64,000 nt of DNA from CAVVDT01 sp963747005 (GTDB lineage: Bacteria > Pseudomonadota > Alphaproteobacteria > Rhizobiales > Aestuariivirgaceae). The notes under the pieces were generated by a model, which did no database searches, was not told the DNA's origin, and saw only the letters and a list, made by a program, of their open reading frames with translations. Every line of letters begins with the position of its first letter. Within the stretch, counting starts at the first letter, position 1. Of this stretch, positions 56,768-64,000 are shown piece after piece. The translations under genes and the position numbers were made by a program. The DNA lies in assembly GCA_963747005.1 (NCBI GenBank), contig CAVVDT010000004.1:124001-188000 (forward strand), in the 5' to 3' direction.

Positions 56768-57232
56768 ATGTCCAAGGAAATGATCTTGATGATGCATCCC
56801 ACCTTCGGCGTTCTCGGTCTGATCGCCGCCGTGTGGGCATTTGTCGAAACCCTCAACGCCAGTGAGGCCAACCTCGGGCGCATCCGCACCGCCGGTGTCC
56901 TGACGGCCATCATGGTGTGGCTCGCCTATATCGTCGGCGGCTACTTCTATGTGCTGTACTACGGCGCCGACAAGGCCATCATCCTGAAGGGCCCGTGGGC
57001 CTATTCCCATTCGTTCTTCATGGAGACCAAGGAGCACCTGTTCTTCTCGGTGCTGCTGCTCGCCACCCTTTTGGCGATCGCCGTGCAGGCCAATGTCGCC
57101 AGACTGGCAGGCGCGCGCCGGCTGGTTCTTTCGGTATCGGGCCTGGTGGTCCTCATGGCCTTGGCCATGGAAGGCGCCGGGGCGTTCATCAGCATGGGCG
57201 TCAAGGTCGCCCTGTTGGCCAAGCAAAGCTAG
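56768..57232 (+). CDS. four-helix membrane protein with conserved-looking histidines
   Basis: A 154-residue protein with four membrane helices. Histidines lie at MHPTFG at the start of helix 1, and at YSHSFFMETKEHLFF at the start of helix 3; such pairs can bind heme or metal. The function is unknown. GAGGAGG lies before ATG 56768; a TTG at 56753 is in frame. It follows the first gene by 11 bases. Confidence 0.75.
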   Translation: MSKEMILMMHPTFGVLGLIAAVWAFVETLNASEANLGRIRTAGVLTAIMVWLAYIVGGYFYVLYYGADKAIILKGPWAYSHSFFMETKEHLFFSVLLLATLLAIAVQANVARLAGARRLVLSVSGLVVLMALAMEGAGAFISMGVKVALLAKQS

Positions 57233-57246
57233 GGGAGGCCTGAAAA

Positions 57247-57576
57247 ATGTCCACGACACAAGCCCACAATGGCAGCGACAGCGCCGGCGTGACCGCCACG
57301 GCATTCGGCCTCTCTTATGCCATCACCAGCCTGTTCAACGTCGCGCTGGTCATCTTCAAGGAGAATGTGGCGGGCATCCAGCCGGCCATGGTTTCCATCA
57401 CCGGCCATCACTGGGTGACCCATGGTCTCTTCGACCTCATCGTCTTCGTGGTGCTCGGGCTGGTGCTCGCCAGAACGGAGGCCGCCCGCATGCCGGCGAC
57501 CAAGGTGGTCAACTACGTGATCGGCTCGACCGTTCTGAGCGGCCTGATCCTCGCAGGGTACTTCACCGTCGCCTGA
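57247..57576 (+). CDS. three-helix membrane protein with His-rich loop
   Basis: A 109-residue protein with three membrane helices and a loop ITGHHWVTHGLFD that holds three His. GGGGAGG precedes the ATG. Last gene of the cluster, 14 bases behind the previous one. With the FNR/FixK box ahead, the cluster may serve low-oxygen respiration, but this is inference. Confidence 0.75.
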   Translation: MSTTQAHNGSDSAGVTATAFGLSYAITSLFNVALVIFKENVAGIQPAMVSITGHHWVTHGLFDLIVFVVLGLVLARTEAARMPATKVVNYVIGSTVLSGLILAGYFTVA

Positions 57577-57602
57577 TCGCCCTCGCGCGATCGAAAGCCA
57601 AT

Positions 57603-57629
57603 ACGGCGCGGCATTCAATGCCGCGCCGT
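57603..57629. terminator. 12-bp hairpin between convergent genes
   Basis: ACGGCGCGGCAT (57603-57614) pairs perfectly with ATGCCGCGCCGT (57618-57629) around TCA. It lies between the plus-strand membrane cluster and the minus-strand cytochrome gene, so it may end transcription from both sides; there is no long T-run. Confidence 0.6.
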
Positions 57630-57694
57630 TCGCTTGCAGGCAGAGCCCTATTCCGGATCTCGGTGATAGCGACCCATTTCACCGAATGCCGGTG

Positions 57695-58093
57695 TTAGTT
57701 GCGATATTTCGCCGCCAACTTGTCCACATAGGCCAAGAGATCGTCGAGGTCCTTCAGCGTCAATTCGAACGGCACGATCACCGGAACGGTCTGCTGGACC
57801 TGCGGCAGTTCGCGAATGCGCGTGAAATTGGGATGCGGCCTGCGGTCATAGAACGTCTTGAAGCGCTTGCGCCAGTCCTTGATGTCGAGGCTCACCATGG
57901 CCTTGAACGACGGCGACATGCCGATGCCCATGTTGTCTTCGCCCGGCAGCACATGGCAACGCGCGCAATCCAGTTGCGCCAGTTTCTGACCGTGCCCGGC
58001 GTCGCCGGCAGCGAGCGCCGGCTTCATCGCCGCCACCCCCGCCGCAACCAGGATGCCGGCAAGCCGGCCGGCTCGTCGAAGCCCGATTGTCAT
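57695..58093 (-). CDS. exported cytochrome c
   Basis: A 132-residue class I cytochrome c with a signal peptide (cleavage near KPALAA) and one heme motif CARCH, then MGIGMSPSFKAM, which may give the axial Met. It carries electrons in the periplasm. It lies 56 bases behind the TMADH-like flavoenzyme on the same strand, so the two may be expressed together. Confidence 0.88.
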   Translation of the reverse strand: MTIGLRRAGRLAGILVAAGVAAMKPALAAGDAGHGQKLAQLDCARCHVLPGEDNMGIGMSPSFKAMVSLDIKDWRKRFKTFYDRRPHPNFTRIRELPQVQQTVPVIVPFELTLKDLDDLLAYVDKLAAKYRN

Positions 58094-58149
58094 GCGCCAA
58101 ATCTAGCACCATGCCGCTGATTTGGAAGCCGGGGCGCGCCCGAGCAGCG

Positions 58150-60228
58150 CTAGCGGACCTGGGGCGCCAGTTGCGCCAGTTCGCGCCGGAACGGCAGGGC
58201 ATCGCCGATATCGGGTTCATCGAGTTCGCGCGCATAGCGATGCCCGGCATAGGTGGCCCAGGCAATGGGCGCCGGGGCGAGCGCATCGCCAAACAGCCTG
58301 ACCCCCTTCAGCCCCGCCGCTGCCCATTCGTCCCTTCGCGCCACGAGGTCGCGGTAGAGCCCGTCCTCGCCGAGGCGCGCCGTCACCAGCAAGACGCTGT
58401 CGCAGGCGATCTCCTCGCCGCGGCCGGAATAGGTGCAGGCGATCTCCACTCCGCCGGCCTTTACGGCCGTGAGGCCGCGGGTGATGCGGATATCGACGCC
58501 GAGGCCGATGAGCCGCGCCTGGATAAAGCCCTGTTCCAGCGTATTGGCGGTCCAGTCGGAAACCTGGGTGGCCGGGGTGACCAGCGTCACCCGATTGCCC
58601 GCCGCCACCAGCACCTCGGCGAGAACGCCGCCCATGTAATAGTGGTCATCGTCATAGACCACCACGTGGCCTTCGGGCCTTGCACCTGCCATGAGATCGT
58701 CGGGCGTGTAGACGGCCATGCCGGATGCGATGCCGATCGCGGAAGTGTTGTAGCGCCCTGCCCCGTCGCGTCGCCACGCCGAGCCGGTCGCCAGCCCCAC
58801 ATGATCGACACCCAGGCCCAGCACGTCTTCAGATGTCATCGTGGAATCGAAAAACACCTCCACATTGGCCATGCGGCCGATTTGCTGGGCGCGGTAGTCG
58901 CGCACCCGGCCCCAGGCGGCAAGGCCCGGCAGCCGGCACTCGCGCGCCACCCGCCCGCCCAGTTCCGTCCCTGCCTCGGCGAGGAAGACATGGTAGCCGC
59001 GATGGCCAAGCGCCCGCGCCGCCTCCAGCCCGGCCGGGCCCGCCCCGACGATCAGCACCTTTTCGCTTGCGCCCTTCCTCGCGATACGCTCGGGATGCCA
59101 GCCCTTTCGCCATTCCTCCATGAAGGTCGGGTTCTGGGTGCAGCGCGACAGCGCCATGGTCATGTCGCCGGTGACGCACATATTGCAGCCGATGCATTCG
59201 CGGATATCATCGCTCATGCCTTCGTCGATCTTCTTCGGCAGGAAGGGATCGGCGATCGAAGGCCGCGCCGCGCCGATCAGATCGAGCACGCCGGATTTCA
59301 CCTGCCGCACCATTTCATCGGGCGAGGTGAAGCGGCCCACTGCCACCACCGGCTTCGACGTCAGCGCCTTCATGCCGGCGACCAGGTTTTCCATGTGGCC
59401 CTCCGGCTTGAAGCGCGAAGTGCCGGAACATTCCTCCCACGAGCCGTGGGCGAAGTCCCACAGATCGGGCAGCTCCGCCAGCATCGCCACCACGTCGCGG
59501 ATTTCCTGATTGGTGATGCCGCCATCGCCAAGCGCTTCGTCGGCGAGGATCCTGACCGGCACCGCGCAAGTGTCGCCAACCGCCTCCTTGGTGTCGATGA
59601 TGAGTTCCTTCAGCAGCCGCGCCCGGTTCTCTAGGCAGCCGCCATATTCGTCGATGCGCTGGTTGATGCGCCGCGACAGGAAATGCTGGATGGTCCCGAA
59701 GCCGTGGGCGCCATACACATAGATCAGATCGAAGCCGCATTTCTTCGCCCGCAAGGCGGCGGTGCGGTGCCAGCGCCTCAGGTCGGCGATGTCGGCCTTG
59801 TCCATGGCCCGCGCCTGCACCGGGTCGTTTGAAAACGTCAGGATGGGCAGGTTCATGGGCCCCATCGGCGTCTCGCGCGAATAGAGATTGGGCCCGTTCA
59901 TGCCGTTGTAACACAGCTCGATGCCGGCCAGCGCCCCACCTTCGTGGATGGCATCGGCGATGCGCATGAGCATCGGCAGGTCATCGTCGTCCCACAGTCG
60001 CAGTTCGATGAACGGCGTGATTTCCGAGGTGTGGTGGATTTCCACCTGCTCGGTGCACAAGACCCCCCATCCGCCCTCGGCCTTGACCCGGCGCATTTCG
60101 GCATTGGCGGACGGGTCGCGATAGCCGGCGCCGTTGCAGTGCGGCACCTGGTAGAACCGGTTCTTTGCCGTCACCGGGCCGATCTTCACCGGCTCGAAGA
60201 GGATATCGTAGCGTGGATCGCGCGCCAT
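58150..60228 (-). CDS. TMADH/OYE-type FMN-FeS-FAD oxidoreductase
   Basis: A 692-residue flavoenzyme with an OYE-type FMN barrel (residues ~1-350), a 4Fe-4S motif CIGCNMC...C (spacing 2-2-11), and a C-terminal nucleotide-binding pair (LIVGAGPAGLEAARALG). This is the plan of trimethylamine/dimethylamine dehydrogenase, dimethylglycine demethylases and 2,4-dienoyl-CoA reductases. An N-demethylation role fits the DadA/PuuB-like oxidases elsewhere. The cytochrome c gene behind may accept electrons. GGGGGG is before the ATG. Confidence 0.88.
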   Translation of the reverse strand: MARDPRYDILFEPVKIGPVTAKNRFYQVPHCNGAGYRDPSANAEMRRVKAEGGWGVLCTEQVEIHHTSEITPFIELRLWDDDDLPMLMRIADAIHEGGALAGIELCYNGMNGPNLYSRETPMGPMNLPILTFSNDPVQARAMDKADIADLRRWHRTAALRAKKCGFDLIYVYGAHGFGTIQHFLSRRINQRIDEYGGCLENRARLLKELIIDTKEAVGDTCAVPVRILADEALGDGGITNQEIRDVVAMLAELPDLWDFAHGSWEECSGTSRFKPEGHMENLVAGMKALTSKPVVAVGRFTSPDEMVRQVKSGVLDLIGAARPSIADPFLPKKIDEGMSDDIRECIGCNMCVTGDMTMALSRCTQNPTFMEEWRKGWHPERIARKGASEKVLIVGAGPAGLEAARALGHRGYHVFLAEAGTELGGRVARECRLPGLAAWGRVRDYRAQQIGRMANVEVFFDSTMTSEDVLGLGVDHVGLATGSAWRRDGAGRYNTSAIGIASGMAVYTPDDLMAGARPEGHVVVYDDDHYYMGGVLAEVLVAAGNRVTLVTPATQVSDWTANTLEQGFIQARLIGLGVDIRITRGLTAVKAGGVEIACTYSGRGEEIACDSVLLVTARLGEDGLYRDLVARRDEWAAAGLKGVRLFGDALAPAPIAWATYAGHRYARELDEPDIGDALPFRRELAQLAPQVR

Positions 60229-60331
60229 GCATCGCCCCCCAAAAGTGGTCCAAAGGCTGGGCGACTTCTAATGCTGCGCCGCCGGTTTGTCACCGGGGCG
60301 GCGGGCAAGGGCATGGCCCTGACGCGGAAGT

Positions 60332-62353
60332 TCAGCTTTTCATCTGGCGGATGAGGGCGGCGAGGCTCTTCTGGTCCCCTGCCTGCTGGCCGGGCGACGG
60401 TCGCTGGGCGAGGCCCGGGGACTGGCCGAAGCGCTGCGCAACGGCGGCAGCCGCCATCTGCGGATCGACGCTCGAGGACACGATGCCGGGATGCTGGCCG
60501 GGAGGCGCCGGCTGGCGCCTGAGGGTGGGCTGCGGCGATACTGCGGGGCCGGCCGGATGCGCCTGTGCCGGTTGTTGCGGGGCCTGTCGCATCTGGCCGA
60601 AGACATTGTGAGGCGGTGTACCCGGCTGTTGCGGCGGCAACATCTCCTGGGCGGGCGCCGGGGAAGCCGGCTCCGCCATGTCGACATGGCTTTCGCTGAC
60701 CATCGTGCTCAGGGCCTGCTGACGCCAGCGGTTGACCACCTCGCCCAGAAAGCCATCATCCTGGATATCGTGCAGCCAGTTCTGCGAGAACGACGCCGTG
60801 GAGCTCTTGGGCAAGGCTTCAGGGGGCAGCATATCGAACTTGATGCGGGTGGGCAGCGCCACACCCTCACCGAAAGTGATGGCCTCGCCCATACCCATGG
60901 TCGGCATGAACTCCAGCAGCGAGGCGGCGGCATCGGAGATACCCGCCTTGAGAATCTCCTGATCGCGCTCGTTTGACAGTCGCAGCGAAAAGATGGTGTT
61001 GCATTGCGACAGGATAGTCGGATCCAGTTCGGCCGGGCGCTGCGTCACGAGGCACAGCGAAACCCCGTATTTGCGCCCCTCCTTGGCGATGCGCGAGATC
61101 GCCCGCTTGGTGGGCTCGAAGCCGAGCGTATGGTCGATGGGCACGTAGCGGTGAGCTTCTTCGCACACGAAGGTGATCGGCACCCGCCCGTTGCTCCAGA
61201 AGCCGAAGTCGAAGGCGAGGCGCGCCAGCACCGAGACCGTGACGTTGATGATCTCCGACGGCAGTCCGCCCAGTTCGAGGATGGTTATCGGCTTGCCGTT
61301 GACGGGCACCCGGAACAGGCGCCCGAGCACCTGCGCCATGGTGTCCTGTACGGTGAGGCCCCCGAACATGAAGGCATAGCGCGGATCGCGGGTAATGGTC
61401 TCTATGCGCGCCTTGAGACGCTTGTAGGGTGCAAGCTCGCCCTTGAGATCGAGTTTGCCGATATATTCGTCCAGCAATCCGATGAGGTCAGAGGAACGAT
61501 AGGGCACCGGCGTGTCGACACCCATGTTCTGGGCGTCATAGCCGTTCTGCCTGAGGCTCGCCGCGCGGTCGCGCCGCCCATGGCCCATGTAGCGCAGCTT
61601 TGACAGCGGGATCAGTTCACGCAGAATTTCGATGTCGGCATCCCGATTGGGCTGGTCGCCGACGATGATCTCGACCATTTCCTCGAAGTTCAGCAGCCAG
61701 AAGGGTAGATTGAAATTATCCGGCTTGATCACCTCGGCATAGGGGCCGAAGCATGGCGCATATTCGCGATGCAAATCGAGCAGCAGGACGTGGGCGTTGG
61801 GGTTGTGTTCGAGAATCCGTCTGAGAATCAGCGCCACCGAGCAGGATTTGCCGGTGCCGGTGGTCCCCAGAACGGCGAAGTGCTTGCCCAGCAGTTCGTC
61901 GATCTTGATCATGGCCGGAATGGAAGAGTCCTGCTGGATATGGCCAATCCGCACAGCGGTGCCTGAATTGCAGGCATAGGCCATGGCGAGTTCGTCCTTG
62001 GTCGCCCGCCCGACGACATCGCCCAGCGCCGGATAGGTGGAAACGCCACGCCGGAAACTTTTCGGCCGCCCCATCTCGTCCTTGGGCAATTCGCCGATGA
62101 ACTCAACCTCGACGATGCGCGTTTCCGCCTCACCCGTCGTCGACGGGGTCGGCGCCGAGAGCGCCGAAACCAGCGCCAGCGCCAGCGAGACCGGCGTGTC
62201 GACTTTGAGCAGCGTGCCGATTTCCGGACTCTTCAGTTCGCAATCGCCGGGAAGCGGGCCACACTGGTCCAAAAGAATGATGGCGTGCCCGCCGGTCACG
62301 GCCACGATGCGACCGATCCGTTCTTCGATTTGAAGCTCGCCGCTAGCGTCCAT
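60332..62353 (-). CDS. HerA-like (DUF87) ATPase
   Basis: A 673-residue protein with a HAS-barrel-like N-terminus, a DUF87/HerA ATPase core (Walker A GTTGTGKS, residues 163-170; Walker B-like VPITFVCEEAHRYVP; arginine region RISRIAKEGRKYGVSLCLVTQRPAEL) and a Gln/Pro-rich, probably disordered C-terminus. HerA-type ATPases pump or process DNA with NurA-like or SIR2 partners. No such nuclease gene is adjacent here, so it is not a visible defence pair. The C-terminal tail is a Hyphomicrobiales-like feature. Confidence 0.88.
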   Translation of the reverse strand: MDASGELQIEERIGRIVAVTGGHAIILLDQCGPLPGDCELKSPEIGTLLKVDTPVSLALALVSALSAPTPSTTGEAETRIVEVEFIGELPKDEMGRPKSFRRGVSTYPALGDVVGRATKDELAMAYACNSGTAVRIGHIQQDSSIPAMIKIDELLGKHFAVLGTTGTGKSCSVALILRRILEHNPNAHVLLLDLHREYAPCFGPYAEVIKPDNFNLPFWLLNFEEMVEIIVGDQPNRDADIEILRELIPLSKLRYMGHGRRDRAASLRQNGYDAQNMGVDTPVPYRSSDLIGLLDEYIGKLDLKGELAPYKRLKARIETITRDPRYAFMFGGLTVQDTMAQVLGRLFRVPVNGKPITILELGGLPSEIINVTVSVLARLAFDFGFWSNGRVPITFVCEEAHRYVPIDHTLGFEPTKRAISRIAKEGRKYGVSLCLVTQRPAELDPTILSQCNTIFSLRLSNERDQEILKAGISDAAASLLEFMPTMGMGEAITFGEGVALPTRIKFDMLPPEALPKSSTASFSQNWLHDIQDDGFLGEVVNRWRQQALSTMVSESHVDMAEPASPAPAQEMLPPQQPGTPPHNVFGQMRQAPQQPAQAHPAGPAVSPQPTLRRQPAPPGQHPGIVSSSVDPQMAAAAVAQRFGQSPGLAQRPSPGQQAGDQKSLAALIRQMKS

Positions 62354-62408
62354 GCGTGTTTCCTGATATCTGGCGATTCATTAAGCAGCCAAGCCCCTTA
62401 CGTTTGCC

Positions 62409-63314
62409 TTAACGACCTTGATTCACTTCCGGAAACGCCGCCGGCGCAGTGTCAGCGCTGGACTCGGCCGGCGGGCGTTCTGCATCCTGGCTGCGATAGA
62501 CCGGCAAGTAGAGGCTGACGCAGGTGCCCTTGCCCGGCTCGCTGGCGACGGAAAGATTACCGTTGTGGAGCCGCGCCAGTGCAAGCGAGATCGGCAAACC
62601 CAGGCCGGTACCCTCCTGGCGCTTGTTGAACCCCTGGTTGACCTGTCCGAACGGCCTGAGGGCCATGTCGACCTCGGCAGCGCTCATGCCAAGACCGTTG
62701 TCGCTGACCGAGATCAGCACGAATTCATCGTCGTGTCGGCACGCGTAGAGCTTCACGGTCCCCTTCTCGGGCGTGAACTTCACCGCGTTCGACATGATGT
62801 TGATCAGGATCTGCTTGACGCGCAGGCGATCGGCGAACACCAGCGGCAAATCGGCGGCCACATCATCGCGCACGGTGATGTTCTTCTCCCGCGCCTTGGC
62901 GTCGATGATCAGCAGGCAGCTCTTGAAGATCGGCTGAAGATCAAGGTCCTCACAATCGACCTGCAGCTTGCCGGCCTGGATCTTGGATACATCGAGAATG
63001 CCGTTGATCAGCGACAGGAGGTGCTCGGCGGCTTCCTTGATATAGCCGGAATACTGGTGGACCCGCTCGGGATCGCTGATCTTGAGGGTACCGAGCATCT
63101 CTGAAAAGCCGATGATGGCATTCAGCGGAGTCCTCAGTTCGTGGCTCATGTTGGCGATGAATTCCGATTTGGCCTTGGAGGCGAGTTCGGCTTCCACCTT
63201 GGCCGCACTCAGGCTGAGTGCCGACTTGCGGCGGTTGACCGCACTACTGAAGTGGTCGGAAAACTCGCCGATCAGCGAGCCCTCTTTGAACCAATGATTG
63301 CCGTAAGTACGCAT
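62409..63314 (-). CDS. cytoplasmic PleC/PdhS-like histidine kinase
   Basis: A 301-residue kinase with no membrane segment and no PAS domain seen. The HisKA phospho-acceptor is H58 (ANMSHELRTPLNAIIGFSEM); the HATPase has N, G1 (SDNGLGMS) and G2 (GTGLGLPIS) boxes. The HisKA sequence is of the PleC/DivJ/PdhS type, which acts on DivK and PleD in cell-cycle control. It lies 55 bases upstream of the HerA-like gene on the same strand. ATG 63314 is chosen; the frame extends to 63356. Confidence 0.9.
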   Translation of the reverse strand: MRTYGNHWFKEGSLIGEFSDHFSSAVNRRKSALSLSAAKVEAELASKAKSEFIANMSHELRTPLNAIIGFSEMLGTLKISDPERVHQYSGYIKEAAEHLLSLINGILDVSKIQAGKLQVDCEDLDLQPIFKSCLLIIDAKAREKNITVRDDVAADLPLVFADRLRVKQILINIMSNAVKFTPEKGTVKLYACRHDDEFVLISVSDNGLGMSAAEVDMALRPFGQVNQGFNKRQEGTGLGLPISLALARLHNGNLSVASEPGKGTCVSLYLPVYRSQDAERPPAESSADTAPAAFPEVNQGR

Positions 63315-63518
63315 GACGCTCCCTGTATTGGGCGGCGAAGCTAACCGAAAGGCCATAATTTCCAGTTAAGTTGCGCCCTTGAATGCGATCTTGTGGCGCC
63401 TGCTTTACCTTGGGCGGCAAGCTGCTACACTGCGGCCAACGACATGAATTTCAGGACGATCCCGAGCGCCGTCGGCCGCACGTGCGGCGGCATTTGCGGT
63501 TGTCCGGGCGGATAGACA

Positions 63519-64000
63519 TTGAAAGCTGAAAGCGACGCGGGCGCCAACCCTGCCCGTACGCGGCCACCCGATGGAGCAGGCGGCTCCAGGACCGATCGCC
63601 GTACCCGGACAAGATCCCGTGCCGGCAATGGTGCTCTTTATGGCGCGCTCGATCTTGGCACCAACAATTGCCGGCTGCTGGTAGCCGAACCGGGACCCGG
63701 CGGGTTCGCCGTCGTCGATGCGTTTTCGCGCATCGTCCGCCTGGGCGAGGGTGCGGGCGCGTCGGGGGCGCTTGGGGACGAGGCCATGCAGCGCACCGTC
63801 TCGGCCTTGCGGGTGTGCGCCAACAAATTGCGCTGGTGGCAGGTCGACCGGGTCCGCCTGATCGCCACCGAGGCCTGTCGCATGGCCGCCAACGGCGCCG
63901 CCTTCATCGAGCGGGTGCGCGAGGAAGTCGGCCTCGTTCTGGAGGTCATCGACCGCGAGACCGAGGCCAAGCTGGCGGTTGCCGGGGCCGCACCGCTCAT
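63519..64000 (+). CDS. Ppx/GppA phosphatase, partial
   Basis: The first ~160 codons of an exopolyphosphatase/guanosine-pentaphosphatase run off the window edge. An Arg/Gly-rich leader of ~40 residues precedes the ASKHA phosphate-1 motif ALDLGTNNCRLLVA; then VDRVRLIATEACRMAANGAAF follows as in the family. A TAG stop is two codons upstream and no ATG is in frame, so TTG 63519 is the only reasonable start. It degrades polyphosphate or pppGpp. Confidence 0.85.
   Translation, partial: MKAESDAGANPARTRPPDGAGGSRTDRRTRTRSRAGNGALYGALDLGTNNCRLLVAEPGPGGFAVVDAFSRIVRLGEGAGASGALGDEAMQRTVSALRVCANKLRWWQVDRVRLIATEACRMAANGAAFIERVREEVGLVLEVIDRETEAKLAVAGAAPL

Noticed and set aside
60332..62353. The HerA-like ATPase as a HerA-SIR2 or HerA-NurA defence module.
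   Set aside because: No nuclease or SIR2-like gene lies next to it; its neighbours are a histidine kinase and metabolic genes.

Overview
The window reads as chromosomal DNA of a high-GC alphaproteobacterium, most likely of the order Hyphomicrobiales (Rhizobiales). Support comes from a CckA-type hybrid kinase, an alphaproteobacterial DksA with a single zinc-finger cysteine, a FliO-like protein, a recA–alaS pair with a GAAC-N7-G(T/A)AC SOS box, FNR/FixK-type boxes (TTGA-N6-TCAA), and three intergenic elements resembling rhizobial mosaic elements (RIME-like). No species can be named from sequence alone. No tRNA, rRNA or CRISPR array was seen.

Layout. 1-7 kb: an Ala/Pro-rich coiled-coil protein, an MBL-fold hydrolase, an EamA transporter, a MoxR ATPase, dksA, a fliO-like gene, a DUF1127 protein and a small membrane protein. 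7-11.6 kb: a TRAP transporter operon (dctP-dctQ-dctM) followed by an amidase. 11.9-17.3 kb: cckA, an FAD amine/amino-acid oxidase and a second amidase. 17.3-19.7 kb: an iron-uptake operon of cupredoxin, Ftr1-type permease and multicopper oxidase, resembling the yeast Fet3/Ftr1 pair, behind an AT-rich promoter with a 32-bp-spaced repeat. 20.0-21.5 kb: an IS110-family element with a structured 3' non-coding end, next to a REP-like palindrome. 21.5-25.0 kb: a DUF1801 protein, an M19 dipeptidase and a secreted protein of unknown function. 25.1-31.2 kb: a Mu-like prophage reduced to repressor, ner-like gene, A, B, a truncated tape-measure gene and one small gene, ending just before the recA promoter. 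31.4-36.9 kb: recA, alaS and a cyclic-nucleotide-gated K+ channel. 36.9-48.4 kb: mixed metabolic genes, including an FNR-box-linked hsp20, a polysaccharide lyase, two sulfotransferases, a UGT-type glycosyltransferase with a cupin, a PPK2 kinase and a secreted DsrE protein. 48.6-55.1 kb: a compact minus-strand operon of secreted proteins. 55.2-58.1 kb: small regulatory and membrane genes, including three membrane proteins behind an FNR/FixK box, and a cytochrome c. 58.1-64 kb: a TMADH/OYE-type flavoenzyme, a HerA-like ATPase, a PleC-like histidine kinase and the start of a Ppx/GppA phosphatase.

The strongest candidate for an undescribed system is the operon at 48,612-55,060. It encodes a secreted caspase-fold peptidase with an intact His/Cys dyad (H119, C182), a second secreted caspase-fold protein that has lost both residues (N107, G170), a c-type cytochrome with two CXXCH motifs, and an OmpA-domain protein. 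The genes are separated by 2-65 bases. A DUF4384-like domain is seen in the pseudo-caspase and the cytochrome, and a weaker version in the active caspase. The layout suggests a peptidoglycan-anchored periplasmic complex pairing redox chemistry with proteolysis. The complex and its role are inference. The domains, motifs and spacing are visible in the sequence.

moxR, dksA, fliO-like, cckA, recA and alaS look like core chromosome; the TRAP/amidase genes, iron operon, IS and prophage look like accessory DNA placed between them. This is inferred from gene content, not from an alignment.
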